A stretch of DNA of 64,000 bases from Viscum album (lineage: Eukaryota; Streptophyta; Magnoliopsida; Santalales; Viscaceae). Positions 33,000-47,114 of this stretch are shown one piece after another. The stretch spans positions 1,155,090,050 through 1,155,154,049 of the forward strand of contig OY728165.1 of the NCBI GenBank assembly GCA_963277665.1. The letters are read 5' to 3'. The notes under the pieces are model-generated. The model saw only the letters and a list, made by a program, of their open reading frames with translations, ran no database searches and had not been told where the DNA came from. The position numbers were made by a program, and so were the translations under genes. The first letter of the stretch is position 1. The number at the start of each line of letters is the position of its first letter.

Positions 33000-35050
33000 A
33001 TTGAATGTATATGTAAGGTTTGTGTGGTTACTAGGGATTATATGCGGGGTGTGAGAAATACATTTCAGTAGTGCCTCAAAAATTTTCCCTAATATACATT
33101 AACATATACATGTTTCCATGAGTTAATAAAATAATAATAATTTCACAGATTTTCATCAGACATTGTGTACTAACCAAGCCATCATGATTACATGTGTAGC
33201 AGGTTATCATGTGCTAATTAGGATATTGTGACACTTGATCATACAATCTTCAACAGCAAGATTGATCCCACCCTGTTGCATCTAGGAGCCATACCCACAC
33301 CCAAATAGTTCCCAAAGACTCTAGTTGGAATCATCCTAGACCGAAACCCAGAAATTGATGTATTAGGATATGTTATTACATTTAAATTATAACACACTAC
33401 CTCATTAGCCAATATTTGTTACATCATCCACAACTCGTGTCATAGCATGACCAGGACCTAGTACTCAAGGTTATCTACCAACCTGACACAACACTGCCCA
33501 TGTCAAGGGATACTATCCTGAATTAATCCTACTCAATGAAACATCCAACATCATACACTTGAGGACACTCCATCACCAAAAAATGTCCAACTGGAACCAT
33601 CTCACTCATGGTGGGGAAAGGATTATGATACATCTCCAAAAATAAGGTTATCACCTATCACAAGTACATAGTAATGCACACATATGTAGTAGAATGTGAG
33701 GCATGCGGACCATGCAATTGATCACCACTTATTATTTATATTTCTTGTCACTTAAACCCAATAAAAAAATTGTTAATACATATTATATAGCATATCACAT
33801 CATCCATTGGACCTTCCTGACTCATTCGATTCTATGTTCATTGATACCATATCCAAATATCACCGTACGCAAATAAATGGGGATTATTCCTAAATATTCC
33901 ACTCATAGCTATTATGAATATCAAAACCAGTTAAGGAATTGTTTACATGACCCACATATGGGTCCTATCTCATATCAGCTTAGGTATGCTCTCACCTTAT
34001 CACAAGAACAAACCCCTCATTTTAAACCTATCTCATATTGAAAGACTCCTGTAGAGAATACTGATCGCCCAGACTTATCCCAAACTTTTTATGATTTCAC
34101 TCATCGTGGTGATATGTCTGGTCATTTCAAAGATCATCACAGGTCCAAGGCCTCTAAATACTTACCATTATCCATCGTAACCCCATATAGGATATCTTAG
34201 ATCAATACTCACTCCCTAATACATATCTAAGGCACTATTGTTATCAACCAATATGCTAACACAATGTAGACATATTCATCCTATGATATGATTTTCTTAA
34301 AGTTATAAGGAGATATTTTCCTAATAATAGGAGTCTCCACATAGTCATATGTCATATTTTTTGTGGAAATTAGTGTCTCTATTTTTCCACCCGGTCCAAT
34401 GAAACATTTATACTAGAATTAATTTATGCATAAATAGAATATAGATCTTCATTAAATGGTCTTCCTATCTATATAATTATGTTACCATTCTTAACGAGCT
34501 CTTCACCCCATTGTGATTGTCCTTCAATTCCATTTCCTATTTTTCATCAACTCTCCAGAACATACCTCATTACTAATGATTTAAATAATAAATTTTAATT
34601 AATTATGATTATTTATTTAATTTATTAAAAGAGATAGATTCATAAAAAATTCTTTGGGTATCTATGATAAATTAAAACTGAACATAATCATGTGTGTTTT
34701 TCCTTCCAATAACATTTTTAAACACCTCACATGAACACCACATCATCATTCCCATATTACAACATACTCGGGTGGAATAAACACCAAAACCATTTCATAA
34801 ATTGAAAAAAAATTAAAATATATATTAATGAGAAATAAAAATGTATAAGGAAAAACTAATTTATCTCAAATCACTGTAGTAACATCTCTGAAATCAGTCC
34901 CCATCAAGGGGGGCAATGAATGAGATGGTAGGGGATGATTTTGATGGATGAACTATCCCCAAAAGGCATTTTACTATAAAAAAATGGGTGGGTGAATCTT
35001 AAATGATAATTATTCCCTGAATATAGAATACCTAACTTAAATTGGTTTCA
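33000..35050. repeat. Direct-repeat pair P, left copy
   Basis: Collinear blocks recur about 5.5 kb to the right. GTGTGAGAAATACATTTC at 33,050 matches GTGTGGGAGAAATACATCTC at 38,516; the ACACATATGTAGTAGAAT block near 33,675 matches ACACATGTAGTAGTACA near 39,143; the 34,030-34,080 block matches about 39,345-39,395; 34,900-34,980 matches 40,440-40,520. The spacing fits a diverged LTR pair, orientation unknown. Confidence 0.45.
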
Positions 35051-38000
35051 ATATGACTAAGGGTGTCATAACATTATACCCACACATGGAAAATATTTTT
35101 ACAAAACACAAATGTTCATGGAGTGAAGCACACCAAGATGAGTGATTTTCCCTTGGCCTCCCACCATTTTTGCATGAACATTATGTCCTCTATGGTGTAA
35201 TACCCAACTATTGTAAATAATATTGAAATCTATTAGATATAATATAAACTATTGTAGAATCATTCTCTCATCATGGACATTAGACCGTTTTTCAATTCCC
35301 TCTCATGTACATGATCCACTAATTCAGTCAGATTCCCAAATAAAAAACATTCCCTTAAGATTTCTTAATTATTGAATTGTAAATTTAAATCCCAATTCAA
35401 GAGAAACCACATTCTATAAATCCAAATTTAATCTATCTTAGAAATTTACAACCTAATATTATTTGAGTTCATAAAATCACCCCACCATAATTATGGTCAT
35501 ACATGAGAAGCATTAGTGGGCCTATGGTCCTCATTATTGACCTACCATGGTCATAAATTCATATATAAACCACAATTATATAACTCTAAATAAGAATAAT
35601 GATTCTATTTTAGATCTCAAGGAATAAATCTTCGTTATTCACAAAAGGAGGATACATTATATCACCTCCAACATCAATAAAAGGATATTGCTCAACCAAA
35701 GAATTCTATCCCATGACACCATGGTGTCTACACCAAACACACCAATAAAATAATAGTGCTTCTCAAAATATGACTCCACTCATGGTGGTTGATTATAATA
35801 AAATGGTACTCCCAACTATAATAATTTTCTATCCAACACTCTCTCAATTGTTCAATGACATTCACGTTGTTGTTTGTACCTCAGCTCAGCTAATTGCATG
35901 TAAAAACACTATTCTTTACCCCATTGTATGACCTTTCTCAATGATTACCAACCACCCCCATTTATGAACCATGACACAAACATTATCGATCTTGATTTCA
36001 AAATCCCCTAAAATATATAAAATCTCTCAGAAACCCATATTGATGTCTAAAGTTTTATTTTTATAATTACACTATGGGATTGCCAACCACCTACTTAATC
36101 AATTGATCTTACAGAACTAAAAATCATTCATTATTCTCTCTCTGATTACCATGTCTAAACCTTGAACATAAATACTCTCAGACAACATCACCTATATCCA
36201 AATTCAATTTCCAATTCACCCAACGTTATTAACACCACATACAAATCCAAAATAGAGTACTTCATAATTCACTTTGTCACAATGGATTCTTCCATACACT
36301 AGAATGTGTTTTGCATTTTAACCATCTAATGAGAAGTCCCACCACTATCATAACCATTCTAATGTGATGGATGTATACCCACAACAGTCATGATGTTCCT
36401 TGATAAGGATTCTCCTCATCATCACTCATTTAATCAAAACACCAACCTTAATGTCTCACTCTCCATCTATTTCTAATCATAATTACCAAATATGGTTTTT
36501 CTACTATAAACCAAGAAAATCATGAAACAGTAACCGTTAAACATTCCATTATCACTAGGAACATAATCCAACAATAAACGTGATTTTTATCTGTATAATA
36601 TGAAAAAACATACAGTTATTCTCAATTTCAAATCCCAATGGGTCCCAACACCATTATTACACATCCTTTCAACCTTGAAAAATATCAAACATTCAGGAAT
36701 CCAGGCCTGCTCACACCTCATTACCATACTTCCACCACAACAATATAAATGTTATTTCAAAAAAAAAAAAAATTTCAATGTTTCCACACATTTACTGTTC
36801 CATTAATCTTAAACATATTCAGGCATTGTGCATACCTTGAATTCACATTCCATTTCTCATCATTCATTTTCCCTAAAAATAAATTACATGCTCACTCTCC
36901 TCGCTAGGATGAGTAATCCACAGAGAACACTCTATACGGCTATCACATATGATCCTACTTTATATTCTTATAGGGCCAATGTTTATAAATTTTTTTACCT
37001 AGTTGAACTCCCCAACTCATACTCCCATGAGATACATATAATCATAACTAGTCATACATTCCAAACATAAAAACTGTTCTTATATGCATACAAATTTTAC
37101 TCATGACATTCTTGATTAATCACACTCCACCATGTGTAACTACACTAACACATACCACAATGAAATCACACAAAATCCATGAACATGTTTCTATATTCCA
37201 ACCAAACCAAATAAATCATTAACACAACCAGTATTGATATTAATCCATCCCATCATACCCAATCACCCATCATCAATTCCAAAAGTACGTCGTGTGATTT
37301 ACATCCTATGGAATTCACATGAATTTACTTAACATCTGAGTTTGATTTAGTAGAGTGTTACCAAGAAGATACATATGAAGACATGATATACGTTATTATT
37401 GAGAATTTAAATCACGGAACATGAATCCATAAGGAAAATTATTTACTTCCCTAGGTTATTCCTCAATCATTCATTACCTATACCAAACACATCATGGTTG
37501 AATCACTAAATAAATGAATGTATTCATTGATCTAAGGAGGTTAATTATAAAATACCTAATGAAGGGACCATACAGTCATCATTGAATATCTACCACGGAC
37601 CAAAATACACAAAAAAACATGAAGAAATAATAATCCATTACCTAGTTGTGCATAATTCAACTTGAATGTTATATTGTACAACTACATATAATATGTCGTT
37701 GACACATTAAAAAATTGAACCCCCATTTTCAAAAAAAAATAAAAAAACATAAACACATTTTTCTTTTGTAAATCCTATTAGAAAAATGTGTTTCATATAA
37801 ATGACCCTATTGAGAATGTTCTAAGATATATAAACAACAATAAAATTCTCAAATAGACACAACATATTTAATTAAATAACAATAATAATATAAATAACAA
37901 TGAACCCCAATCTCATAACTTTATTTACTAAGAAATTCCTCTGACCAATAATATATTAATGAAAATGAAAATGAATATAATAGTATCTTACACAATCATA

Positions 38001-38499
38001 AAACATTATTATACAATATATATATATAGTAATTAAAAAAATACTTAAACCACTTTGTAAAAACCCTTCACAAAACATCATATGAGTAAGAGGGTTACAT
38101 GGCCTCAATTTTGCCTTTTTTATGTCAGAGGTCACCAACATAAGGTTAGGGTATATACTATATAATTAAATCACTATTACCTTGAAATAATGAAGAAAAT
38201 TGTTCAGAAACGCATAAAAATATTCCAACCCCATAGAATGATTAAATATAAAAAAATGTTGAAATAATTATTATTTATAAGTAATAAAGAAATTTTATTA
38301 AATCAAACGGACATAGATTAAACACATGTCTGATCCAATTTATAAATAATCTATAAATAGATATTAAAACTACATCCCTACATTCATCTTATGGACATGT
38401 TATATCTCTGACCTAAAAATTGACACCAATCTACTCTAGTATGATCCACTGCATTTTCGGTTCTCTAAATTCATATAAGATATAAATTTAGAACATACA
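35051..38499. other. Interior between the P repeats
   Basis: About 3.4 kb with no recognisable Gag or Pol motif on either strand. It is somewhat less AT-rich than its neighbours. Two adjacent plus-strand ORFs (36,600-36,806 and 36,828-37,070) and a minus ORF (37,956-38,141) match no family I know and look like chance frames. If P is an LTR pair the element was non-autonomous or is too old to read. Confidence 0.35.
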
Positions 38500-40560
38500 C
38501 TAAGGTTATTATTCAGTGTGGGAGAAATACATCTCATTTGGGTCTCACAAGGTTCCCCTAGTATATGAAATAATATATTAGTATACAAGCAAGAACGAAT
38601 TAATAACCAAGCTTCATATATGTGTTGGATTTCATGTTCAATCATTCTGACTATGAATCTATTTTCATTAGGTCATCCTATTTATAATAAGAAATTATGA
38701 AAAATTATAAAACATATAAGACACAATCACAAAATCCAACTCATTGACATGTGTCACCAAACCCATATTCATCCCATTCATGGAGTCTCAAGATAAGCAT
38801 CATCCAAAAACATTAACCCCTACCTAACAGGGAATAGAAATGTCTAATGATTAAACGATGTCCCACTAACATATCACTCATGGTAGAGTTATCCATACTT
38901 AGATCATCTCAAACCATGATCCATCCCTCTCACTCATGTTGGTCCCATAACATGAACCATGCCTACTAAAAAATACAATATCATAACAAAGGATAACTCA
39001 TGATATGGTACTACATCATGTAAAAATGAACTCTATCTCACAAAAAAAATCAATTCATTACTATATCAATCATGCTTTGGCCCAGGACATATGATCCATC
39101 CCCCCGACTTGTATTTCTCATAACACAAGAACATTTTTAGTGACACACATGTAGTAGTACACATAAACATTTAACCATCATACTAATCACCATCTTATAT
39201 GTAGTGTGATGTTCACTCAAAAATTTACGTCGAACTAATAAAATTTCATATCTCCTGCTAGGTTTTCCCCTAGGTCTATTATGCCATTCACAATATCGTA
39301 CCATTTACAATTTCATGATTCACTCATCAGTAACACTACTTCCAATAGAATCTTCTGAACGAATACTCATGACCTAGCTTAAACTCATAAAAACCCTTCA
39401 TCAATACTTTTTATGCTACCAATGAAATATTCTAATCTTTATAATTCTTGGATTCTTGGGAACCTAATTCGATGTCTTTAATAGTTTCCCAAACCAACAC
39501 ATAGGTTTCATATAGCATATCCTTAGGGATAAATTATAGTTAATCACTAGAGGAAACCCAATCCATCACATATATCTCATCTTGAATTACTCATATCACT
39601 TATAGTGCTTCAAAATTTCCATGCCACCCTTATGACGGTCTTACTCATTTGTAGAGAGATATATGATCTTCCCCCTCACCATAGCTAGGACTAAACATAT
39701 CATGCTTTATAATTATCCCTATAATCCCCAAAGAGAATATATTTCAATAATAATTTTACAAAAAAAACGACTAATGGCCTCATTTAACTTCAACTAGAAA
39801 AGACACTCCATGGAATTTTATTCTTCATCAAATCCTTGTTACCTAATTTTCTAAAGAATGTATATCTCGAGCATAGGAGGGCCAACAAAACCATATTAAT
39901 TTTACCCAATGCACTCTTGATCCTTATTCATCTAATCAATCACTTGAAATATGAAATATTTCTTGAATTCATGCATAAAAATCCAATTGATTTTATTTAA
40001 AGGGCCAACTTCCTTCAATGACGGTGTTTACATATTCACCATGCTCCACACTCCATCATCGAATGTCATTCATGCCTCAACCAAGACTACATCAACTCCA
40101 GAGCAACAATATCAGGCCACATGACATAAATATATTATAATTAAAAAATATATAATTAAAAACCAAGTTTTATATTGATTTAAAACTCACTCATCATCAT
40201 CAATATATTTACACCACTTGAAATTGCATGTATTCATCATTCTGTAAAATCCTCTAACAACAATACATAAAGTCCAATCATCCTTTCCCAATTCTAGTAT
40301 TCTGTATTGGAATTGACACCAAGTCACTAACCAAAATATAACCAAAATACAAGATATAAGATATGGTAACTAAAATAAAATAAAAAGTAGAAGAATACAC
40401 CACATATTCCTTGTGCAACACACCGAAACGACCTGCAACATGAGGGGTTAATGAAGTACAATGGTGGGGAAGATATTTGAGAATTGAATATCCCTAAAAC
40501 ATTTTCCCCAAAATATCAATGTGGTCCCACAAAGGATATGTCAATCTATAATAAATACTC
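38500..40560. repeat. Direct-repeat pair P, right copy
   Basis: Partner of 33,000-35,050, same orientation, strongly diverged. The minus ORF at 38,436-38,645 overlaps its start and is not open in the left copy. Confidence 0.45.
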
Positions 40561-40829
40561 AAATAGTAATCATTAACAAAATAAAAAATAGTTCCTTAAC
40601 ATGACATATAGACATTCAACAATCATTCATAGTGGGTACAATGGATAAAACATAAAGCTATCGGACCAAGTTATTTTATGAATATTATTAAATTATTGAT
40701 AATGTAATCAAACATTAATTACAACCTAAATATCATAAGTCATGGTTTCTTATGATGACTATATATAAAACCCATTAAAACATACTAAAATATAAAATAT
40801 TTAGTTTTCTCAGTAGTGAAATCATGTAT

Positions 40830-43800
40830 ATTTTTTGTATCCCAAAAAAATGAGAACCAAGTTAATAAATTAAATAATGTAGTGATATAAAATACATGTA
40901 ATGGAATAAACATGAAAAAGAAACATAATTTATATTTCCATGGTAAAAAATGATATCATCATTGGGAAAAAAGATGAAAAATCACCTGAAATCTTAATAT
41001 AATGGTCATTGTTTTATTTGATCATAGAATCATTAAATATTTGGAAGCAATATATTTCATGGAAAAACATGTGTCATGGATAATTACCCAGACCATATCA
41101 TATGGTGGAAAAATCCCTATATTAGATTTGGTTAACACTCCAATCCCATTAATTACTTTAAATGAGGCTAATGATTTACCAAATAAATTGGATCATAATT
41201 TGGAGGCATCCATCACAACATTTTCATTATTTATGATTTTTGTTGAAGTGAAATCAATCATAATGAATAGAAATAATATTTACCAATGGATAGTTAATTT
41301 TTTGAAAAATCATTCATCGTATCATTATCAAATGAAATTTCATAATTAAATAAATTAATAGATGTAAATAGTTTATGTATTACCACGTCCAAATAACTAA
41401 AAATTAGTAAGGTATAAATATTTAAGATATATATATAATTATTTTATTATCCTTCTAAAAATGTAAAGAGAGATATTGATAGATTATTCTAGAAAATGTT
41501 CTTAACAAATACATTTCCAGATATCATAATATTTATCTAATTTGAAACAAATTTTTAAAATTCATAGAAAAAAGAGACTGAGGGTTTTACTTTTATAAAA
41601 TATTGGAAACTTATATTGAAATTATAAAATTCAATATCAATTATGGTTGTGGAAAAAATCATTTTAAATTTATATATTAAAATAGAACATTTCTTTTATC
41701 TATTGTAAAGAATGACAAAAAAATTTAAAAAAATAAATAAAATTATTACATTTGAAAACAAAATAATAAAAGTTGAAAAGTGAAAAAAAAATTATTAAAT
41801 AAATTTATTTCATTATAAATGATTCCATCTTATAATTTTAAATATATGGACATATCATAAATTTTATTATAATATAATTCATTAAAGTATTTTGAATGAG
41901 GTCTTTTATGTAAAGTGTACATCATATAAAACTATTAACAGATTCCTAATAAAATAATTGTAATTTGTGAAAAATAATTTCATAAATCTCAATTTCTGAC
42001 ATTTAAGTAATATATATTAATTTCCTTCAAATATATTGAATGACATGGATGTGGATAAAGTATTTTTAAAGGAAGCATAAAAGTGTTTTTTTAAAAGACT
42101 GTCCCAAACCACTTTGATAAATTAAGAAATGTAATCCCATGAATGATTATTACAAAACTAAATGTTAAATATACTTAATATATTTATATCCTTCAAATAA
42201 CATTTTAAAATTTATTTTATAAACCATGGAAATGAATGATATAGATTTTGGTAAAAGTGTCCCAAAAATAAAAGCAAGTCTATAAATCTGTTAAATAGAG
42301 TCCAAACATGTCGTGTATGACCGTTAATTATAGTATAAGTAATTTATATAAATTATATATTAAAATAAATATTTAAAATATTTAATTACTTATACTTAAA
42401 CAATTTAATTGATTTATATTATTGATATATTTTATTACTTAATCATTTATGTCCATGTCTAGTGTTTTGAGGACATTCCATTTATATTTTTAAAATAGAC
42501 TTGGGTTGTTTAATATGGTAAAAGAGGTTATTGTTACGACATATATTGAATAAAAATTATGACATAATAATTATTATTTTACATGAATTAAACCTTTAAA
42601 AATAATCTTGTACTATAATTATTATAAATAAACTATGTAATAATCATGGAAACAGTTGTCCATACACAAACTTATTTAAAGATTCCATTTTTAACAATCA
42701 TGATATAGATAAGGTTAGTTAATAAAAAAGATAATTATTACCTAAATATCATAATAATTTTTAAAATACCCAAACATATACCATCCATGTGACGTAGTAA
42801 TAAAAATTTAAATACTTCTCTTTGTGAGATTGTATTCCACTGTACACCTGAATGACATTATCATTTTTCATTGGATGGTAAGCTAAAAAATTATTTGAAG
42901 TATTAATTTTATTTTATTAATAATATTTCATGAAAAAATTATATTTCAATATTTATTGCATTATAATTTATACGTATGTGCTATGATAACGGAAAATAAA
43001 TTACACCGGTTTATGAGGGGTAGACTATCATACACCTAAATAATCGTTTTGATACAAATTTTACTAAATATGAGATGGATTTATGTAATTACCATAAAAT
43101 AATAATATATTAGTTTAATTTATATAATATGTTTTTTATATTAATGTGGTTTAATAAAATTTGACTAAGTTGGAAGAAGAAAAAAATAAAAACACTTGGT
43201 AAAGAACAATACGACTTCTTCAAAAAAACCCTTTAGGATTATACCTAAATCCTTTCCACATTGAATTTATGATCAATATAATTTCTATAGGAAGTGTTTA
43301 GGGAAGAAATTAATATATTTGGACAGTTATCATATGATCAAAATGTGTTTTTATATGTGTAAAAGAGAGAATAATAGGTTCCCTTTTATAAGTGAGAGGG
43401 AGTGGTATTTTTTAATATACCCAAAACAATTAAATAATGGAATGTCACTCTAAATCCATGTGACAGAATAATTGATAAAAATGGAGTTTATTGATGAAAT
43501 TTTGTATTCAAACCTCAAATATTCATAAAGAAACACATTTTAAACATGATATTTTGATTACCTCTAAGGATACTCACTTTTACAATTTATGTTTTCACCA
43601 GGGAAACTAGTTCTTATGGTACTTTTACTACTCATTATGAAAAAAAGTTACATAACATTATTGTAAAAACTTAATTAATATAATTAAATATATTAATAAA
43701 ATTCTATAAAATTCATATTATACATTTTTCATAATTCATTTTAAAATGAAACTCAATAAAATTATCAAAGAACAATTTTTCAGTAAATGCATTTCTCAAA

Positions 43801-44769
43801 CAATAGATGATCTATTTTAATAATATTGCATTCAGTAATTATTAATTATATATATATTTACTTAAATATATGTATAATTTATATATTTAATTTAAATATT
43901 TATTTACTACTAGTTCTTTTAATAAATTAATAAGGATAACCTTTATACAAAAAAAATATTTACAGAAAATAGTGTTTTTATGCAAAAAATAAATCACACA
44001 AAAAAAAGTATATTTATTATTCAATAGAAATAAAATATATTTTTTTATATTAAATGATCCCCAATTCACATTATAAAAAAATATAATATTTAATGAGACA
44101 TTTAACATACTCCATTTAATGAAAAGTAAGGGCAATATTTGAATTAATGATAACTTTCGTTATTCACTGAAAAATAAATCATTTGAGAGAAAAAAAAATC
44201 ACCCTAAGTTAATTTTGATAATAATATTAAATAAAAATGATAAACATGAATTCTTAAATTTTCTATAAATCAATATAATATTAATATATATAAAAAAAAT
44301 ATTTTCTAGGGAGAGTAATTTTTAAAGAATAAAACTTTTCTTACAAGTCTAGTAATTATTTCTTTGGAATTTATAAGAAAATTATTTTTAATTTTGACCA
44401 TTATATAAAATTAATTAATCTATTAAATATAAAAATATTTTCCAATTTTACAACTAGGTTATATCTCTTGGGGTTGAATTATAATATTTTAGTAGTATAT
44501 CACTGTTCAGTCAAACTCGGAGTTGTATTGTGTATATGAAATTGAATATAGTGTTATTTTAAAATACTAGGGTCTTAAATTAAACCACCAACCTCACTAA
44601 ATAAATTTAACCTTTGAAATTATTAATTCAGCTCTGTAATCATTGGTTTTAAATTCAATAATCATTTTATGGAATGAACCCATCATAAAAAGGGTTACTC
44701 ATTCTTTCCAATAAAAATTGGAAAACTAAAATTAAAGAGTGATATAAAATATAAAAAATTGGGTTTACA
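40830..44769 (-). repeat. Q 3' LTR-like repeat
   Basis: Matches the right arm at a roughly constant offset of 6.4 kb up to 43.0 kb, and about 5.8 kb after 43.7 kb. Examples: CAGATATCATAATATTTATC at 41,519 against CTGATATCATAATATTTATC at 47,931, and the GACATGGATGTGGATAAAG block at 42,042 against 48,451. TTTTATA at 43,384-43,390 is the TATA box of the minus strand. The 115-residue plus ORF (41,002-41,349) is disrupted in the other arm. The right edge may be nearer 44,580. Confidence 0.55.
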
Positions 44770-47114
44770 CATATTTGAAACATTATTATAATGTGAAAAT
44801 ATTTATTTATGAGTAATAACAATTTGATAGTTAATTTTATACACTTTTTAAGAGAGATTAGGTAATCAATTTTTAAAAAATAAATAATTTTTTTTAAAGA
44901 TACTTTTCAAATGTTAGGGTATATTTTTACCATATTGATTAATAATGTAATAAAAAATACATACATTAAATTTATAGTTTATTAATTTAATCCTTTATTA
45001 TCATAATATCATCTATTTCTCTAAATGATATGTATTAAAGATGAATTTTTTATTCATCGAGTACAAAATTTATCATCTAATAGATCATGTGACTCCAAAA
45101 ACTTATGTTGATATTAATCATCATTAGTAATTAATAAAAAATATATAATGTAATCACATGGTGTGATAGTTCACAAAATGAATACACATTCATATTTATC
45201 TCTAAATCCATTTTTCCACATATATAGTTCAATAACTAAATAGTGTTATATCATAAATAACAATAACATTCAAGGGATTGATTATGGTCTTCTCGGATAA
45301 AAATTCAAGGTTAATCACATTTTATTACTAAGGGATACATTTACCTCAATGTTATAAATCATTATTTAAAATTAATCTACGTAAAATCCTAAAAATTCAA
45401 AAATATGTTATTCAAAAATATGATTCCCAAAATGATCATAATATTTATTAGTAAATTACTTTATGTAAAACTAATGTCATAATAACTAGTATGTCACATC
45501 TATAGTGGTAAAAATTTCATAAACATGTTCCTTCAATTGTGGTTTAATGTCATATGGCCTTGCTGAATTTGATGGGTTATTGCAAGACATTCATATTGTT
45601 TGTTTCCAAAAAATATGTAGAAGAAAAACTGATGATCATATTAATAATTCACTTGGATCTTATAACAACCTCATGATTATTATGAATAACATCAAAAATA
45701 ATATTTTCCATCAAATAATTTTATCATCTATATAGTTTTCTATCTTGGTCATTTCATTCCACAATAAAAAAAATAAATGTCATATAATTACTATGTCATC
45801 ATTAACTTATTTAATATAATCCTTCCCACAAAAAAGTTTTCTCATCAACTCTCACTTTACCATTAAATAACCTTTACAGTTCATTAATACCATTAAATAT
45901 ATTTTTTAAAATTCATATAAAAAACAATTATCAAACAATACTTATATGTTTCATTATTCTTAAAAATATAATACAATTGATAAAAATATTTAAAAAACAT
46001 GATTCTTGATATTTAACAATTAAAAAACATCAATAAATCAACTTCAATTAATATCATAAAAAAGTTTCTTATGAAATAATCCATTTATTTTGGAATTGAC
46101 TTAGATAATTACCAAGATACCCACATCTACGAAATAGAACTATTAGCATTTCCTTAGTTTGAAAAATATTTATCAGTGTCTTATTAATCGATCAATTCAA
46201 TTTTCTTCATCAATTATCTATTAATTCCATCCTTTTCCAAACATCATTACTATTTAAATTCTATTAAAACATTTTCTGTTGTTCCAATTCCCACATTTTT
46301 TTACAAATAGTAAATTGAATCTTGTTTTTCTTATCTTTTTAGAAAATTAAACTTCAATGATATGGAATTCTTAACTTCATTGATGTGCTTGTAATTTCTA
46401 TTATGTTATTAAATTAAATTTAACTTTTAGATATCCAATTTCAAATGATCAAAATATATCAAACCTCTAATTCGATTATGTTAGACATCTTGTCATGGAA
46501 ATCATTATAATTCCCATCAAATTTATTGCTGGCATGATTTCCCTTAATTCCCTCCATTACCTAAAAATATAAAACGAATTAACCTAAAAAGGGGAAACCA
46601 TATAAACCTTTATGTAATATCATATATGTTTTCTATGGTTATGATACCAATTATTTTTTCTTACAATTTTTTTTTCAGGACATTCATAGTGGTTCATAAA
46701 TATTTTAGTGAATTTTCAAATCATAAACCATGTGAATTTCGAACTAAATGTGTGGAAAGGCCTAAATCCATGAATTTGGTTACAATTAAGTACACCTCAA
46801 TTCACCTTTCCAAGGATATTACCCTTATATACACATTTTCCATATCTATATCCACTTCTAGAATCTATAAATAAATGAATTTTTTAGAAACCAATTAGTA
46901 TAAAATTTTAAAAGATTTAGGGATGTTTTCGTATGTTTATTATTTTAAATATGGATTTCAATGGACATTTGTAATTTGAATGCTACAAAAAATAACTATA
47001 AATTACACATAATGAAACTATAGTGGTCCAATAATTTTACAAATATTATCAAAAATATTAATATCCTAATGAACCAAAAATTATAACACAAATATTTTTA
47101 AGTACTATATTGTT
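44770..47114 (-). other. Q interior
   Basis: About 2.3 kb of AT-rich sequence with no Gag or Pol motif seen, no clear primer site and no polypurine tract left. Short plus ORFs at 45,547-45,735 and 46,626-46,874 show no family resemblance. Confidence 0.4.

Noticed and set aside
36600..37070. Two consecutive plus ORFs as a possible small gene
   Set aside because: No start context, codon pattern or domain supports them. The separating sequence has stops, and composition explains the openness.
41002..41349. 115-residue plus ORF, the longest frame in the AT-rich right half
   Set aside because: The homologous stretch near 47,390-47,700 in the other Q arm is interrupted, the frame is antisense to Q, and it has no known domain.
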